Below are positions 14,145 through 21,083 of a stretch of DNA of 22,042 nt, one piece after another (positions within the stretch are counted from its first letter, which is position 1; each line of letters begins with the position of its first letter). Source of the DNA: Lachnoclostridium sp. UBA7122. GTDB lineage: Bacteria; Bacillota; Clostridia; Lachnospirales; Lachnospiraceae. Where the stretch lies: contig DKXQ01000139.1 of assembly GCA_002493085.1 (NCBI GenBank), positions 13,356-35,397 of the forward strand, in the 5' to 3' direction. The notes beneath the pieces are model-generated. The model saw only the letters and a list, made by a program, of their open reading frames with translations. It did not search any database and was not told the origin of the DNA. Made by a program: the position numbers and the translations under genes.

Positions 14145-15092
14145 TTACAGTTGTGCCTCTATATGTTCTGTTATATTGTTGACAACATCATGTACTGAGC
14201 CGCCCATCATAAAACCTGCTGCCTTTTTATGGCCGCCCCCGCCAAAATATGTAGCAATTTTATTTACATCCACATACTTGTTTGAACGCATGCTTACTTT
14301 GTATTCCTGCTTGCCAGTTTCATGAAGAAGTATTGCTACTTCTACACCTTTTGTAACCCTCAACTGATCTATAATCCCGACTGTATCTTCTATACTGGCT
14401 CCATAAAACTCCATCATCCTTCTTGTAATAACAGCAAAAATGCATTTGCCATCCATCAGCAGCATACTTGTTAAAAGCGTTCTGCCTAAAAGCTGTGCCT
14501 GTATATATGTCCTCTGGTAAAAACATTTATCTATATTATCCCAGAAAGGAATACCCTTTTCAATAAGTTTTCCAGCTATTTCCATTGTCTTTCTGGAAGT
14601 ATTGGAATACCTGAATACTCCTGTATCAAATGCTATGCCCATATAAAGTGCCTCAGCCATTTTTGAATCTATGTCGGTATCAGATATAAGCCCGTATAAA
14701 ATTTCACATGTAGAACTTGCTGTCCCATCTATAAAATTAATTTTTGCATACCCCTTATTACTGATATGGTGGTCAATACATACTGAATCTTTAGCACTGC
14801 GGAAAAGTTTTACGGCCTCTCCAAGCATAGCTGCTGAACTGCTGTCAAATACCATAACAAGGTCTGGCTGCCATTCAGGCAGTATGTTTGAAATAATTTG
14901 CCTGTCTGGGTCCAAAAATGAAAATCTTTCAGGCACGTTCTCAAGATAAACTTTTATATTTTTATCTGGGTAAAATTTGTGTAAATAGCTGTAGACTGCT
15001 ATGCATGCGCCTATGCAGTCGCCATCTGGCCTCATATGTCCTGTTATAATAATGTCCTTTGCCTTTTCTGCAATATTTTTTAACTCGTCCAT
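14145..15092 (-). CDS. nrnA: DHH/DHHA1 oligoribonuclease / pAp phosphatase
   Basis: A 315-residue manganese phosphoesterase of the NrnA type, which degrades 2-5 nt RNA and dephosphorylates 3'-phosphoadenosine 5'-phosphate in the cytoplasm. Seen are the metal motif GHMRPDGDCIGA (H19, D23, D25), FDSSS (82-86), the signature D107-H108-H109 and DTGVFRYSNT in the DHH domain, then the DHHA1 domain with RSNKYVDVN and the glycine-rich FGGGGHKKAAGF. GGAGG lies 6 nt before the ATG. The position between rbfA and truB is standard for Firmicutes. The upstream intercistronic space (79 nt) contains a long hairpin. Confidence 0.94.
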   Translation of the reverse strand: MDELKNIAEKAKDIIITGHMRPDGDCIGACIAVYSYLHKFYPDKNIKVYLENVPERFSFLDPDRQIISNILPEWQPDLVMVFDSSSAAMLGEAVKLFRSAKDSVCIDHHISNKGYAKINFIDGTASSTCEILYGLISDTDIDSKMAEALYMGIAFDTGVFRYSNTSRKTMEIAGKLIEKGIPFWDNIDKCFYQRTYIQAQLLGRTLLTSMLLMDGKCIFAVITRRMMEFYGASIEDTVGIIDQLRVTKGVEVAILLHETGKQEYKVSMRSNKYVDVNKIATYFGGGGHKKAAGFMMGGSVHDVVNNITEHIEAQL

Positions 15093-15128
15093 AATTAACC
15101 TCCATTCGGTTTTGCTTTGTTATAAGCT

Positions 15129-15164
15129 TACAATGGCGTAATGAAGCAACATTACGCCATTGTA
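15129..15164. repeat. Perfect 15-bp hairpin between rbfA and nrnA
   Basis: A 15-nt arm (15129-15143) and its exact complement (15150-15164) surround the 6-nt loop AAGCAA. The stem includes GGCGTAATG. It begins 7 nt after the rbfA stop. Neither side has a T-tract, so it is not a normal intrinsic terminator. An RNase III or other processing site, a 3'-end stabiliser, or a small mobile palindrome are options. Confidence 0.8.
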
Positions 15165-15171
15165 TCCAGTC

Positions 15172-15561
15172 TTATTCCAGCTGGTTTTCACCTGCCAGGC
15201 TCTCTGTTTCTTCTTTAACCAAATCATCTATTTTTTTCGACATATTTATGCCATGCTCTATTGAATCATCCATGATAAAATCCAGTTCAGGCGTATTGCG
15301 CATATTTAGTGATTTGGCAAGAAGTGAACGTATAGCAGGCGCAGCACTTATAAGCCCCTTGTGTGTATTTTCCCTGTCTTCCTTGCTGCCTAAAACACTA
15401 ACAAAAACTTTTGCCAATTTTAAGTCAGGAGTTACCTCAACTGACACAACTGATGTCACTGGATGTATTCTCGGGTCTTTAATATCCCTTGAAATTATCA
15501 TGCTTATTTCACGCTGTACTTCACCATTCATACGTGAATATTTTATACTGTTTTTTTTCAT
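15172..15561 (-). CDS. rbfA: Ribosome-binding factor A
   Basis: A small KH-fold protein that binds 16S rRNA helix 1 during 30S maturation, important in the cold. It has 129 residues, normal length, with the family pattern RMNGEVQREISMIISRDIKDPRI, SVVSVEVTPDLKLAKVFVSVLG and the C-terminal RNTPELDFIMDDSIEHGINMSKKIDDL. GGAGG stands 6 nt before the ATG, 12 nt after infB. The acidic tail (ETESLAGENQLE) is typical and probably flexible. Confidence 0.96.
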   Translation of the reverse strand: MKKNSIKYSRMNGEVQREISMIISRDIKDPRIHPVTSVVSVEVTPDLKLAKVFVSVLGSKEDRENTHKGLISAAPAIRSLLAKSLNMRNTPELDFIMDDSIEHGINMSKKIDDLVKEETESLAGENQLE

Positions 15562-15573
15562 ATATTGCCTCCA

Positions 15574-18495
15574 TCAAATACGTGGCACTTCTACCATTGT
15601 ATATGCTTCCACTGTATCTTCTACTTTAATGTCATTAAATCCCTCAAACACAAGACCGCACTCATATCCTGCGGCGACTTCTTTTACATCATCCTTAAAC
15701 CTTTTAAGTGAAGCCAGGCCACCTTCAAATATAAGTTCACCTTCACGTGATATTCTTACTTTGCATCCACGTACAATCTTGCCATCAAGCACATATGAAC
15801 CAGCAATCATCCCCACGTCTGAAGACTTAAATATCTGGCGTATCTCCAGATGTCCTAATACCTTTTCTTCAAACTCAGGGTCAAGCATGCCTTTCATAGC
15901 AGCTTCTATATCTTCAATGGCATTATATATTACCTTGTAAAGACGTACATCAACCTTTTCTCTTTCTGAAATCTCCTTTGCAGTATTGTCTGGTCTTACA
16001 TTAAAACCTATTATAATTGCATTAGAAGCACTTGCAAGCGACACATCAGATTCATTAATTGCACCTACTGCCCCATGGATAATGCGTACTGCAACTTCAT
16101 CATTGCTGAGTTTAAGCAGGCTCTGCTTGACAGCTTCAACTGAACCCTGTACATCAGCTTTTACAATAAGGTTTAATTCTTTGATATTGCCCGCCTGTAT
16201 CTGTGAGAACAGGCCATCAAGTGTAAGTTTTGATTTTGTATCATCAAGAAGTTTTTCCCTGCCCTGTTCAATATAAGTTTCTGCAATATTTCTTGCCTCT
16301 TTGTCATTTTCAGTTGCCAGGAATATCTCACCTGCGTCTGGAACATCGTGCAGTCCAAGTATTTCTACAGGAGTAGATGGAAGTGCCTCTTTTACCCTCT
16401 GGCCCTTGTCATCCATCATTGCACGTATTTTTCCATAAGTAGAACCTACTGCGATATTGTCACCTACATGCAATGTCCCTTTCTGTACAAGTACTGTTGC
16501 AACAGGCCCGCGTCCTTTATCAAGCTGTGCTTCTATAACCACACCCCTTGCTTTGCGGTCCGGGTCTGCTTTAAGTTCAAGTACTTCTGCTGTAAGTATA
16601 ATCATTTCAAGAAGGTTATCCAGTCCCTCTTTAGTATGGGCAGATACTGGAACAAATACAGTGTCTCCACCCCAGTCTTCTGCTACAAGCTCATATTCTA
16701 CAAGTTCCTGTTTAACTCTTTCTACATTTGCACTTGGCTTATCAATCTTGTTTACAGCTACAATAATCTCTACACCTGCAGCTTTAGCATGGCTTATAGC
16801 CTCTACAGTCTGTGGCATTACACCATCGTCCGCTGCAACTACAAGTATTGCTATATCCGTAGACTGTGCACCACGCATACGCATTGAAGTAAATGCCTCA
16901 TGTCCAGGTGTATCAAGGAACGTAATCTTTGAACCGTTAATTTCTGTTACATAAGCACCGATATGCTGTGTAATGCCTCCCGCTTCACGTGATGTCACAT
17001 GCGTTTCACGGATAGCATCAAGAAGTGAAGTTTTTCCGTGGTCTACATGCCCCATAACACACACAACTGGAGGGCGTTGTTTCATACGTGTTTCATCCTC
17101 TTCATCTTCCTTTAAGATTTCTGCTATAATATCAACTTTTTCCTCCTGTTCAGCGATACAGTTGTATTCAAGTGCAATTTCCTCTGCTTCTTCAAACGTT
17201 ATCTCGTGGTTAAGAGTAACAACCTGGCCACGCAGGAACAGGTTTTTAATAACTGTTGAAGCCTGTACCTTCATAACATCTGACAGTTCTTTTATAGTCA
17301 TTTTTTCAGGAAGTACTATTGTCCTGATGCCATCTTCTGGTTCAGCAGGCTTTTTAACTGGTTCTGGCTTTATAAATGCACCTTTGCGGTCTGGGTCTTT
17401 CTTTTTACGGTTCTTTGCCTGGATAAATATTTCATCATCCATATCATCCCTGTCGTGGTTTTTACCATATTTCTGCTTTGCACTTCTGGAATCCTTATTA
17501 GGGCGCTGCTGGCGTGATTGTTTTACTTCTGATTTCATTGAATTCAGTGGTGCTGCAGCACTGCGGTTATTTACATTGCTGCGGTTATCCCTGCTGTTAC
17601 GTCCTGAATTACGGTTATCCCTGCCCTGGCTGCGGTTGTCTTTTCTGCCATCACTGCTGCGGTTATCTCTTCTGTTGTCATTTCCACGGCTGTCCCTTCC
17701 TGTACTGCGGTTGTCATTCCTGTCATTTCCATTTCTGTTATTTCTGTCATTGCGCCCCTGTCCCTGGTTTTGGCTGCGGTGGTTATCTCTATTATTTCCG
17801 CTTCTGTTGTCATTATTACTGTTCCTGTGGTCTCCACGTCTGTCACGACGGTTGTTATTATTATTTTGTCCATTCTGGTTCATGTTATCCCTTTTCCCAC
17901 TCGCAGTTTCCTGCTTTACTTCTGTATTCTCCTTAGTTCCTTCATTATTAATCCTGCCAGCCTTGCCATCCCTGTCTGTTTTGCCAGTTGCCATTTTTTT
18001 GTCATCCATATCAGGTTTTTTAGTATTTTTTTCTATATTTTCAACAGGCTGTACAGATGCTTCTGTCTGTAAATCTGCAGTTTCTCCTGCTTTTATAATA
18101 TTTTCTGTCTTTTCTGGTTCCCCTGGCTTCAATGCAGCATCTGTATTAACTGTGTCTGCTGCTTCTGGGGCACTGGCAGGTTTTTTATGGCTGCCGCCTT
18201 TTTCATTCTTATTTTTCTTTGTATTTGCAGCACGCTCCTGTTTTGAAGCCTTTCCCATTTTAGCCTGCCCATTTCTCTTTGCACCTTGCGGATTATCTCT
18301 GTGTGTGCGTTTTTGTATAACAATTTTACTAAAATTTTTCAGCAGAAAACCAATAGCATCATCTTCTATAGTACTTTGGGCACTTTTGGCTTCAAATCCA
18401 TTTTCCTGTAAAAATTTTACTATATCTTTACTTTTTAAATCAGGAGACTTTTCCTGCATACTTCTTGCAATTTCATATATTTTCATTTTTGCCAT
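15574..18495 (-). CDS. infB: Translation initiation factor IF-2
   Basis: The GTPase that brings fMet-tRNA to the 30S subunit and promotes subunit joining. At 973 residues it is long for the family. Domain order: an N-terminal IF2_N helix module (1-60), a charged Lys/Glu/Ala linker, an Asn/Arg/Asp/Gly/Ser-rich low-complexity insert (about 204-312), a second IF2_N module near 393-445, then the G domain with G1 GHVDHGKT (482-489), G3 DTPGH (528-532) and G4 NKID (582-585), followed by the beta-barrel, linker and fMet-tRNA-binding C-domains. The extra length comes from the disordered insert. GGAGG lies 12 nt before the ATG, a slightly long spacing, and overlaps the ylxQ stop. The second methionine (residue 4) is a possible alternative start. 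Confidence 0.98.
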   Translation of the reverse strand: MAKMKIYEIARSMQEKSPDLKSKDIVKFLQENGFEAKSAQSTIEDDAIGFLLKNFSKIVIQKRTHRDNPQGAKRNGQAKMGKASKQERAANTKKNKNEKGGSHKKPASAPEAADTVNTDAALKPGEPEKTENIIKAGETADLQTEASVQPVENIEKNTKKPDMDDKKMATGKTDRDGKAGRINNEGTKENTEVKQETASGKRDNMNQNGQNNNNNRRDRRGDHRNSNNDNRSGNNRDNHRSQNQGQGRNDRNNRNGNDRNDNRSTGRDSRGNDNRRDNRSSDGRKDNRSQGRDNRNSGRNSRDNRSNVNNRSAAAPLNSMKSEVKQSRQQRPNKDSRSAKQKYGKNHDRDDMDDEIFIQAKNRKKKDPDRKGAFIKPEPVKKPAEPEDGIRTIVLPEKMTIKELSDVMKVQASTVIKNLFLRGQVVTLNHEITFEEAEEIALEYNCIAEQEEKVDIIAEILKEDEEDETRMKQRPPVVCVMGHVDHGKTSLLDAIRETHVTSREAGGITQHIGAYVTEINGSKITFLDTPGHEAFTSMRMRGAQSTDIAILVVAADDGVMPQTVEAISHAKAAGVEIIVAVNKIDKPSANVERVKQELVEYELVAEDWGGDTVFVPVSAHTKEGLDNLLEMIILTAEVLELKADPDRKARGVVIEAQLDKGRGPVATVLVQKGTLHVGDNIAVGSTYGKIRAMMDDKGQRVKEALPSTPVEILGLHDVPDAGEIFLATENDKEARNIAETYIEQGREKLLDDTKSKLTLDGLFSQIQAGNIKELNLIVKADVQGSVEAVKQSLLKLSNDEVAVRIIHGAVGAINESDVSLASASNAIIIGFNVRPDNTAKEISEREKVDVRLYKVIYNAIEDIEAAMKGMLDPEFEEKVLGHLEIRQIFKSSDVGMIAGSYVLDGKIVRGCKVRISREGELIFEGGLASLKRFKDDVKEVAAGYECGLVFEGFNDIKVEDTVEAYTMVEVPRI

Positions 18496-18511
18496 ACGTT
18501 CTTATGACCTC

Positions 18512-18814
18512 CTAGTTCATTTTCTTCATAACCGCTTGTGCAAGGCCTTTATCAGTAATTGCCAGGGATGCACGGAATTCCTTACCTATAAAATGGCCAA
18601 GTTCATCTTTTATTCCATGAATCCTTACTGGTACTTTGTAATACTCGCACATATTTGTAAACTTCTTTTTTGTATTTTCAGAAGCATCCTCTGCCACAAT
18701 AACAAGAGCAGCTCTGTCTGATTTCACAGCGTTTTCTGTCATAAATTCACCGCTTGCTACTTTTCCTGCCTTCGCTGCCAGACCCAGCATCCGGAAGACA
18801 TTATCATTCTTCAC
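18512..18814 (-). CDS. ylxQ: L7Ae/L30e-family RNA-binding protein YlxQ
   Basis: A 100-residue protein of the L7Ae/L30e/S12e fold, which in relatives binds kink-turn RNA. The pattern MLGLAAKAGKVASGE, then ALVIVAEDASENTKKKF and the C-terminal RASLAITDKGLAQAV match YlxQ proteins. The start is GTG 18814, 10 nt after AAGGAG, and the reading frame overlaps the end of rnpM by 11 nt, so the two are coupled. The exact role in the nusA-infB operon is not established. Cytoplasmic. Confidence 0.93.
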   Translation of the reverse strand: MKNDNVFRMLGLAAKAGKVASGEFMTENAVKSDRAALVIVAEDASENTKKKFTNMCEYYKVPVRIHGIKDELGHFIGKEFRASLAITDKGLAQAVMKKMN

Positions 18815-19094
18815 TGCCCATCATCTCCTTTCCAAGCTTTTTATACACTTCAGCAGGAATGGTGGCTTTAAGGGAACGTTCCAGCGATTTGCGCTTTTCT
18901 GCAATTTTTAAACATTCCACTGAATTACATATATATGCTCCCCTGCCGTTTTTCTTTCCTGTAAAATCAATTTCAATTAAATTTTCCGGGGTTCTTATAA
19001 TCCTTATAAGTTCTTTTTTTTCTTTGCGTTCACCACATCCAGTACACTGGCGCATAGGAACTTTCTTTATGCGCATAGTGTTTTTCGTTCCCAT
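18804..19094 (-). CDS. rnpM: RNase P modulator RnpM (YlxR, DUF448)
   Basis: A 96-residue YlxR-family protein; in Bacillus this protein was reported to bind and modulate RNase P. Visible are MRQCTGCGERK (C17, C20), the family signature GRGAYIC (50-56) and C61. The start ATG 19094 is chosen for GGAGG 7 nt upstream. A GTG at 19115 inside the nusA end would add seven residues but has no site. It sits between nusA and ylxQ as in most Firmicutes. Confidence 0.93.
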   Translation of the reverse strand: MGTKNTMRIKKVPMRQCTGCGERKEKKELIRIIRTPENLIEIDFTGKKNGRGAYICNSVECLKIAEKRKSLERSLKATIPAEVYKKLGKEMMGSEE

Positions 19095-19107
19095 GCAGAC
19101 ACCTCCT

Positions 19108-20169
19108 CTATTCACACTTAATATCTATTTTATATCCTGTCAGTTTTGCGGCAAGCCTTGCATTCTGCCCTTCCTTTCCTATAGCAAGTGATAGCTGGTT
19201 TTCAGGGACAATTACACGTGCAGTTTTTTCTTCTTCTTTGGCTTCAACAGAAATAACCTTTGCAGGGCTTAACGCATTTTCGATAAGGACAGCTGGTGAA
19301 TCATTCCATGTTATTATATCAATTTTTTCACCTTTCAGTTCTTCAACAATTGCATTTACACGGCTGCCATTTATGCCAACACATGCACCTACAGGGTCAA
19401 CATCTGGATTATCCGCTGATACTGCCATCTTCGTGCGTGAACCAGCTTCTCTTGCAATACTTTTTATTTCAACTGTGCCATCCTGTATTTCTGTTACTTC
19501 TTCTTCAAACAGCCTTTTAACAAACTCTGGATGTGTACGTGATACTGTAATTCTTGGTCCTTTTGGTGTATCCTTCACTTCCACCACATATAATTTGATA
19601 TGTTCTGTAGGCTTAAAATACTCTCCTTTAACCTGTTCACTTTCCATAAGTACCGCATCAACTTTTCCAAGATTTATACATACATTTTTACCACTATAAC
19701 GCTGTACAATTCCTGTTATTACTTCCCGTTCTTTCTCAAGATACTGTATATAAAGTACTTTTCTTTCCTCTTCACGTATTTTCTGTACAACTACCTGTTT
19801 TGCTTTCTGGGCTGCAATGCGCCCGAAATTCTTTGGTGTTACTTCTATAGACACAATACCACCTATATCATGTACATCATACCGCAGTATCGCTTCTGTA
19901 ATTCCTATCTGCTCTGTATCATCTTCAATTTCATCATCATCAACAACAATCTTTTCTGCATATACTTTTACTTCACCAGTTTCACGGTTAATATTTACCC
20001 TTATATTTTCTGATTTGCCATACTGGTTTTTACAGGCGGCCAGAAGTGAATTTTCAACAGCTTCCAAAATAACATCCTTGCTAATTTGTTTTTCTTTTTC
20101 AATAGCATTTAATGCTTCTATAAGTTCTGAACATTCATTTCTTGTAGATTTTGTCTTTCTTGCTGCCAT
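19108..20169 (-). CDS. nusA: Transcription termination/antitermination factor NusA
   Basis: Binds RNA polymerase and nascent RNA, promoting pausing, intrinsic termination and rRNA antitermination. At 353 residues it is the short Firmicute form without the C-terminal acidic repeats of E. coli. Order: RNAP-binding N-domain (1-135), S1 domain (about 137-205), KH1 with GINGSR (265-270) and KH2 with GKEG (331-334) in AIGKEGQNARLAAKLTGY. The KH1 loop reads GINGSR where many have GMRGSR. AAGGAGG lies 9 nt before the ATG, 19 nt after rimP. In other bacteria NusA controls its own operon, and the hairpin in the rimP leader would be a place for that. Confidence 0.98.
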   Translation of the reverse strand: MAARKTKSTRNECSELIEALNAIEKEKQISKDVILEAVENSLLAACKNQYGKSENIRVNINRETGEVKVYAEKIVVDDDEIEDDTEQIGITEAILRYDVHDIGGIVSIEVTPKNFGRIAAQKAKQVVVQKIREEERKVLYIQYLEKEREVITGIVQRYSGKNVCINLGKVDAVLMESEQVKGEYFKPTEHIKLYVVEVKDTPKGPRITVSRTHPEFVKRLFEEEVTEIQDGTVEIKSIAREAGSRTKMAVSADNPDVDPVGACVGINGSRVNAIVEELKGEKIDIITWNDSPAVLIENALSPAKVISVEAKEEEKTARVIVPENQLSLAIGKEGQNARLAAKLTGYKIDIKCE

Positions 20170-20188
20170 TTTACTTTTCCTCCTTAAT

Positions 20189-20686
20189 CTAAAAATCTAT
20201 AGCCAGCCTGACTGTAGAAATCTCCGCACGGGGTATTTCATAATTATCTGAAAAATCTGTCTCTATTGTAATAGTAGCATCTGTAAAAGCCTTTAACGTT
20301 CCTGTAAGCTCTTTTGCCTGGATTTCTTTACCATTTTTGCCAGATGGCATCTTCCTTGCCTTATAAAACTTTAAATCCACATCCAGTCCTATGCTGCGCC
20401 TGAAGTCTTTTTCTTTCTTAAGCTGTCTCCCAAGACCTGGTGAACTGACTTCAAGAATATATGAATCAGGTATAAAATCTTCTTCGTCCATAATATCACT
20501 TAGTGCCCTGTTTATCATTTCGCAGTCATCAAGCGTGATTCCTCCTGGTTTGTCTATATAGGCACGCAGATACCAGTTCCCTGCTTCTTTTACATATTCA
20601 ACATCTACAAGCTCAAATTTATTTTTCTCCATTAGCGGTTCAAGAAGCTCTTCTGTCCGCTTTTCGTATTCCTCATGTTTAGCCAC
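20189..20686 (-). CDS. rimP: Ribosome maturation factor RimP
   Basis: Needed for 30S assembly, acting with S12 binding to 16S rRNA. It has 165 residues, normal length, with the N-domain motifs ELVDVEYVKEAGNWYLRAYIDK and GITLDDCEMINRALSDI, the hallmark YILEVSSPGLGRQLK, and a C-terminal SH3-like domain. It starts with GTG 20686, 8 nt after GAGG; an ATG 2 nt earlier is out of frame. First gene of the operon, behind its own promoter and leader hairpin. Confidence 0.96.
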   Translation of the reverse strand: MAKHEEYEKRTEELLEPLMEKNKFELVDVEYVKEAGNWYLRAYIDKPGGITLDDCEMINRALSDIMDEEDFIPDSYILEVSSPGLGRQLKKEKDFRRSIGLDVDLKFYKARKMPSGKNGKEIQAKELTGTLKAFTDATITIETDFSDNYEIPRAEISTVRLAIDF

Positions 20687-20732
20687 ACATATAACCTCTT
20701 TTCTTTTTCATTAAGCAGTAATAACAAAATGA

Positions 20733-20757
20733 AAGAGTGGACTGTGCGTCCACTCTT
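20733..20757 (-). promoter_or_regulatory. Leader hairpin of the rimP-nusA-infB operon
   Basis: AAGAGTGGAC and GTCCACTCTT form a perfect 10-bp stem with a 5-nt loop, followed on the minus strand by TCATTTTGTTATT. It lies between the rimP promoter and the rimP start. It may be a weak terminator or attenuator of the operon, or it could end read-through from the tRNA gene upstream. Flanking GTAAT and ATTAC could extend the structure. Confidence 0.6.
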
Positions 20758-20784
20758 ACTAATAATTACCATCTTCATAACCAT

Positions 20785-20813
20785 AGTTTATCACTACTTT
20801 GCATTAAATGCAA
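20785..20813 (-). promoter_or_regulatory. Promoter of the rimP-ribF operon
   Basis: The minus strand has TTGCAT (20808-20813), a 17-nt spacer and TAAACT (20785-20790). The -10 is imperfect, but the whole segment is a near-copy of the tRNA-Gly promoter, which supports it. The start near 20778 gives a leader of about 92 nt. Confidence 0.6.
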
Positions 20814-20847
20814 GTATTTTTGGGAAAAAACATAATGAATTTCACAA

Positions 20848-20875
20848 TTGACATAGACTAAAATTTAAGTATAAT
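20848..20875 (+). promoter_or_regulatory. Near-consensus promoter, probably for ldh
   Basis: TTGACA (20848-20853), 16 nt, TATAAT (20870-20875) on the plus strand: both hexamers perfect. The start near 20882 puts the complete tRNA-Gly gene, in antisense, in a 200-nt leader ahead of ldh. I saw no better plus-strand promoter between the tRNA and ldh. Confidence 0.65.
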
Positions 20876-20888
20876 AAAAAATAAGTAA

Positions 20889-20959
20889 AGCAGATAACGG
20901 GAATCGAACCCGCCTTTCCAGCTTGGGAAGCTGGCGTTCTACCAATGAACCATATCTGC
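20889..20959 (-). tRNA. tRNA-Gly (anticodon CCC)
   Basis: A complete cloverleaf on the minus strand. The acceptor GCAGATA pairs with TATCTGC. The D-stem is GTTC/GAAC, the anticodon stem CCAGC/GCTGG with loop TTCCCAA (anticodon CCC), the variable loop 4 nt, and the T-stem GCGGG/CCCGT (one G-U) around TTCGATT. The base after the acceptor is T, the usual discriminator of bacterial tRNA-Gly. CCA is not encoded. It reads GGG codons. It has its own promoter, and its trailer is T-rich. Confidence 0.95.
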
Positions 20960-20972
20960 ATTAACTTTGATT

Positions 20973-21001
20973 AGTATACCATTATTTTACAATAAATGCA
21001 A
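20973..21001 (-). promoter_or_regulatory. Promoter of tRNA-Gly
   Basis: The minus strand has TTGCAT (20996-21001), a 17-nt spacer and TATACT (20973-20978), with transcription starting only a few bases before the mature tRNA 5' end at 20959. Confidence 0.75.
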
Positions 21002-21083
21002 GTATTTTTTTGTTTTTCTAATATGCATTATTTAGAAAAAAATAAACATACTATACATTTATCAAATAAAAAAGAGGTGTACT

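Larger units (their letters stand above)
20784..21009. repeat. Duplicated 38-nt promoter segment flanking tRNA-Gly
   Basis: Positions 20784-20821 and 20972-21009 match at 32 of 38 bases, including 17 identical in a row (20805-20821 and 20993-21009). Each copy contains a minus-strand promoter, the first for rimP and the second for tRNA-Gly. The copies are in direct orientation, 188 bp apart, with the tRNA between them. Confidence 0.75.

Noticed and set aside
17560..17886. Regular short DNA repeats resembling a CRISPR or satellite array
   Set aside because: The repeats are codon-level, irregular in length, and lie in frame within infB; there are no constant repeat units with unique spacers.
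16973..18721. A 582-codon open frame on the plus strand, opposite infB
   Set aside because: It is the mirror of the infB codon usage and low-complexity region, lacks a plausible ribosome-binding site, and gives a Ser/Leu/Arg-rich product with no family likeness.
20805..21009. 17-bp direct repeats around the tRNA as att sites of an integrated element
   Set aside because: Only 188 bp lie between them, there is no integrase, and the repeats are promoter sequence rather than a tRNA 3' end duplication.
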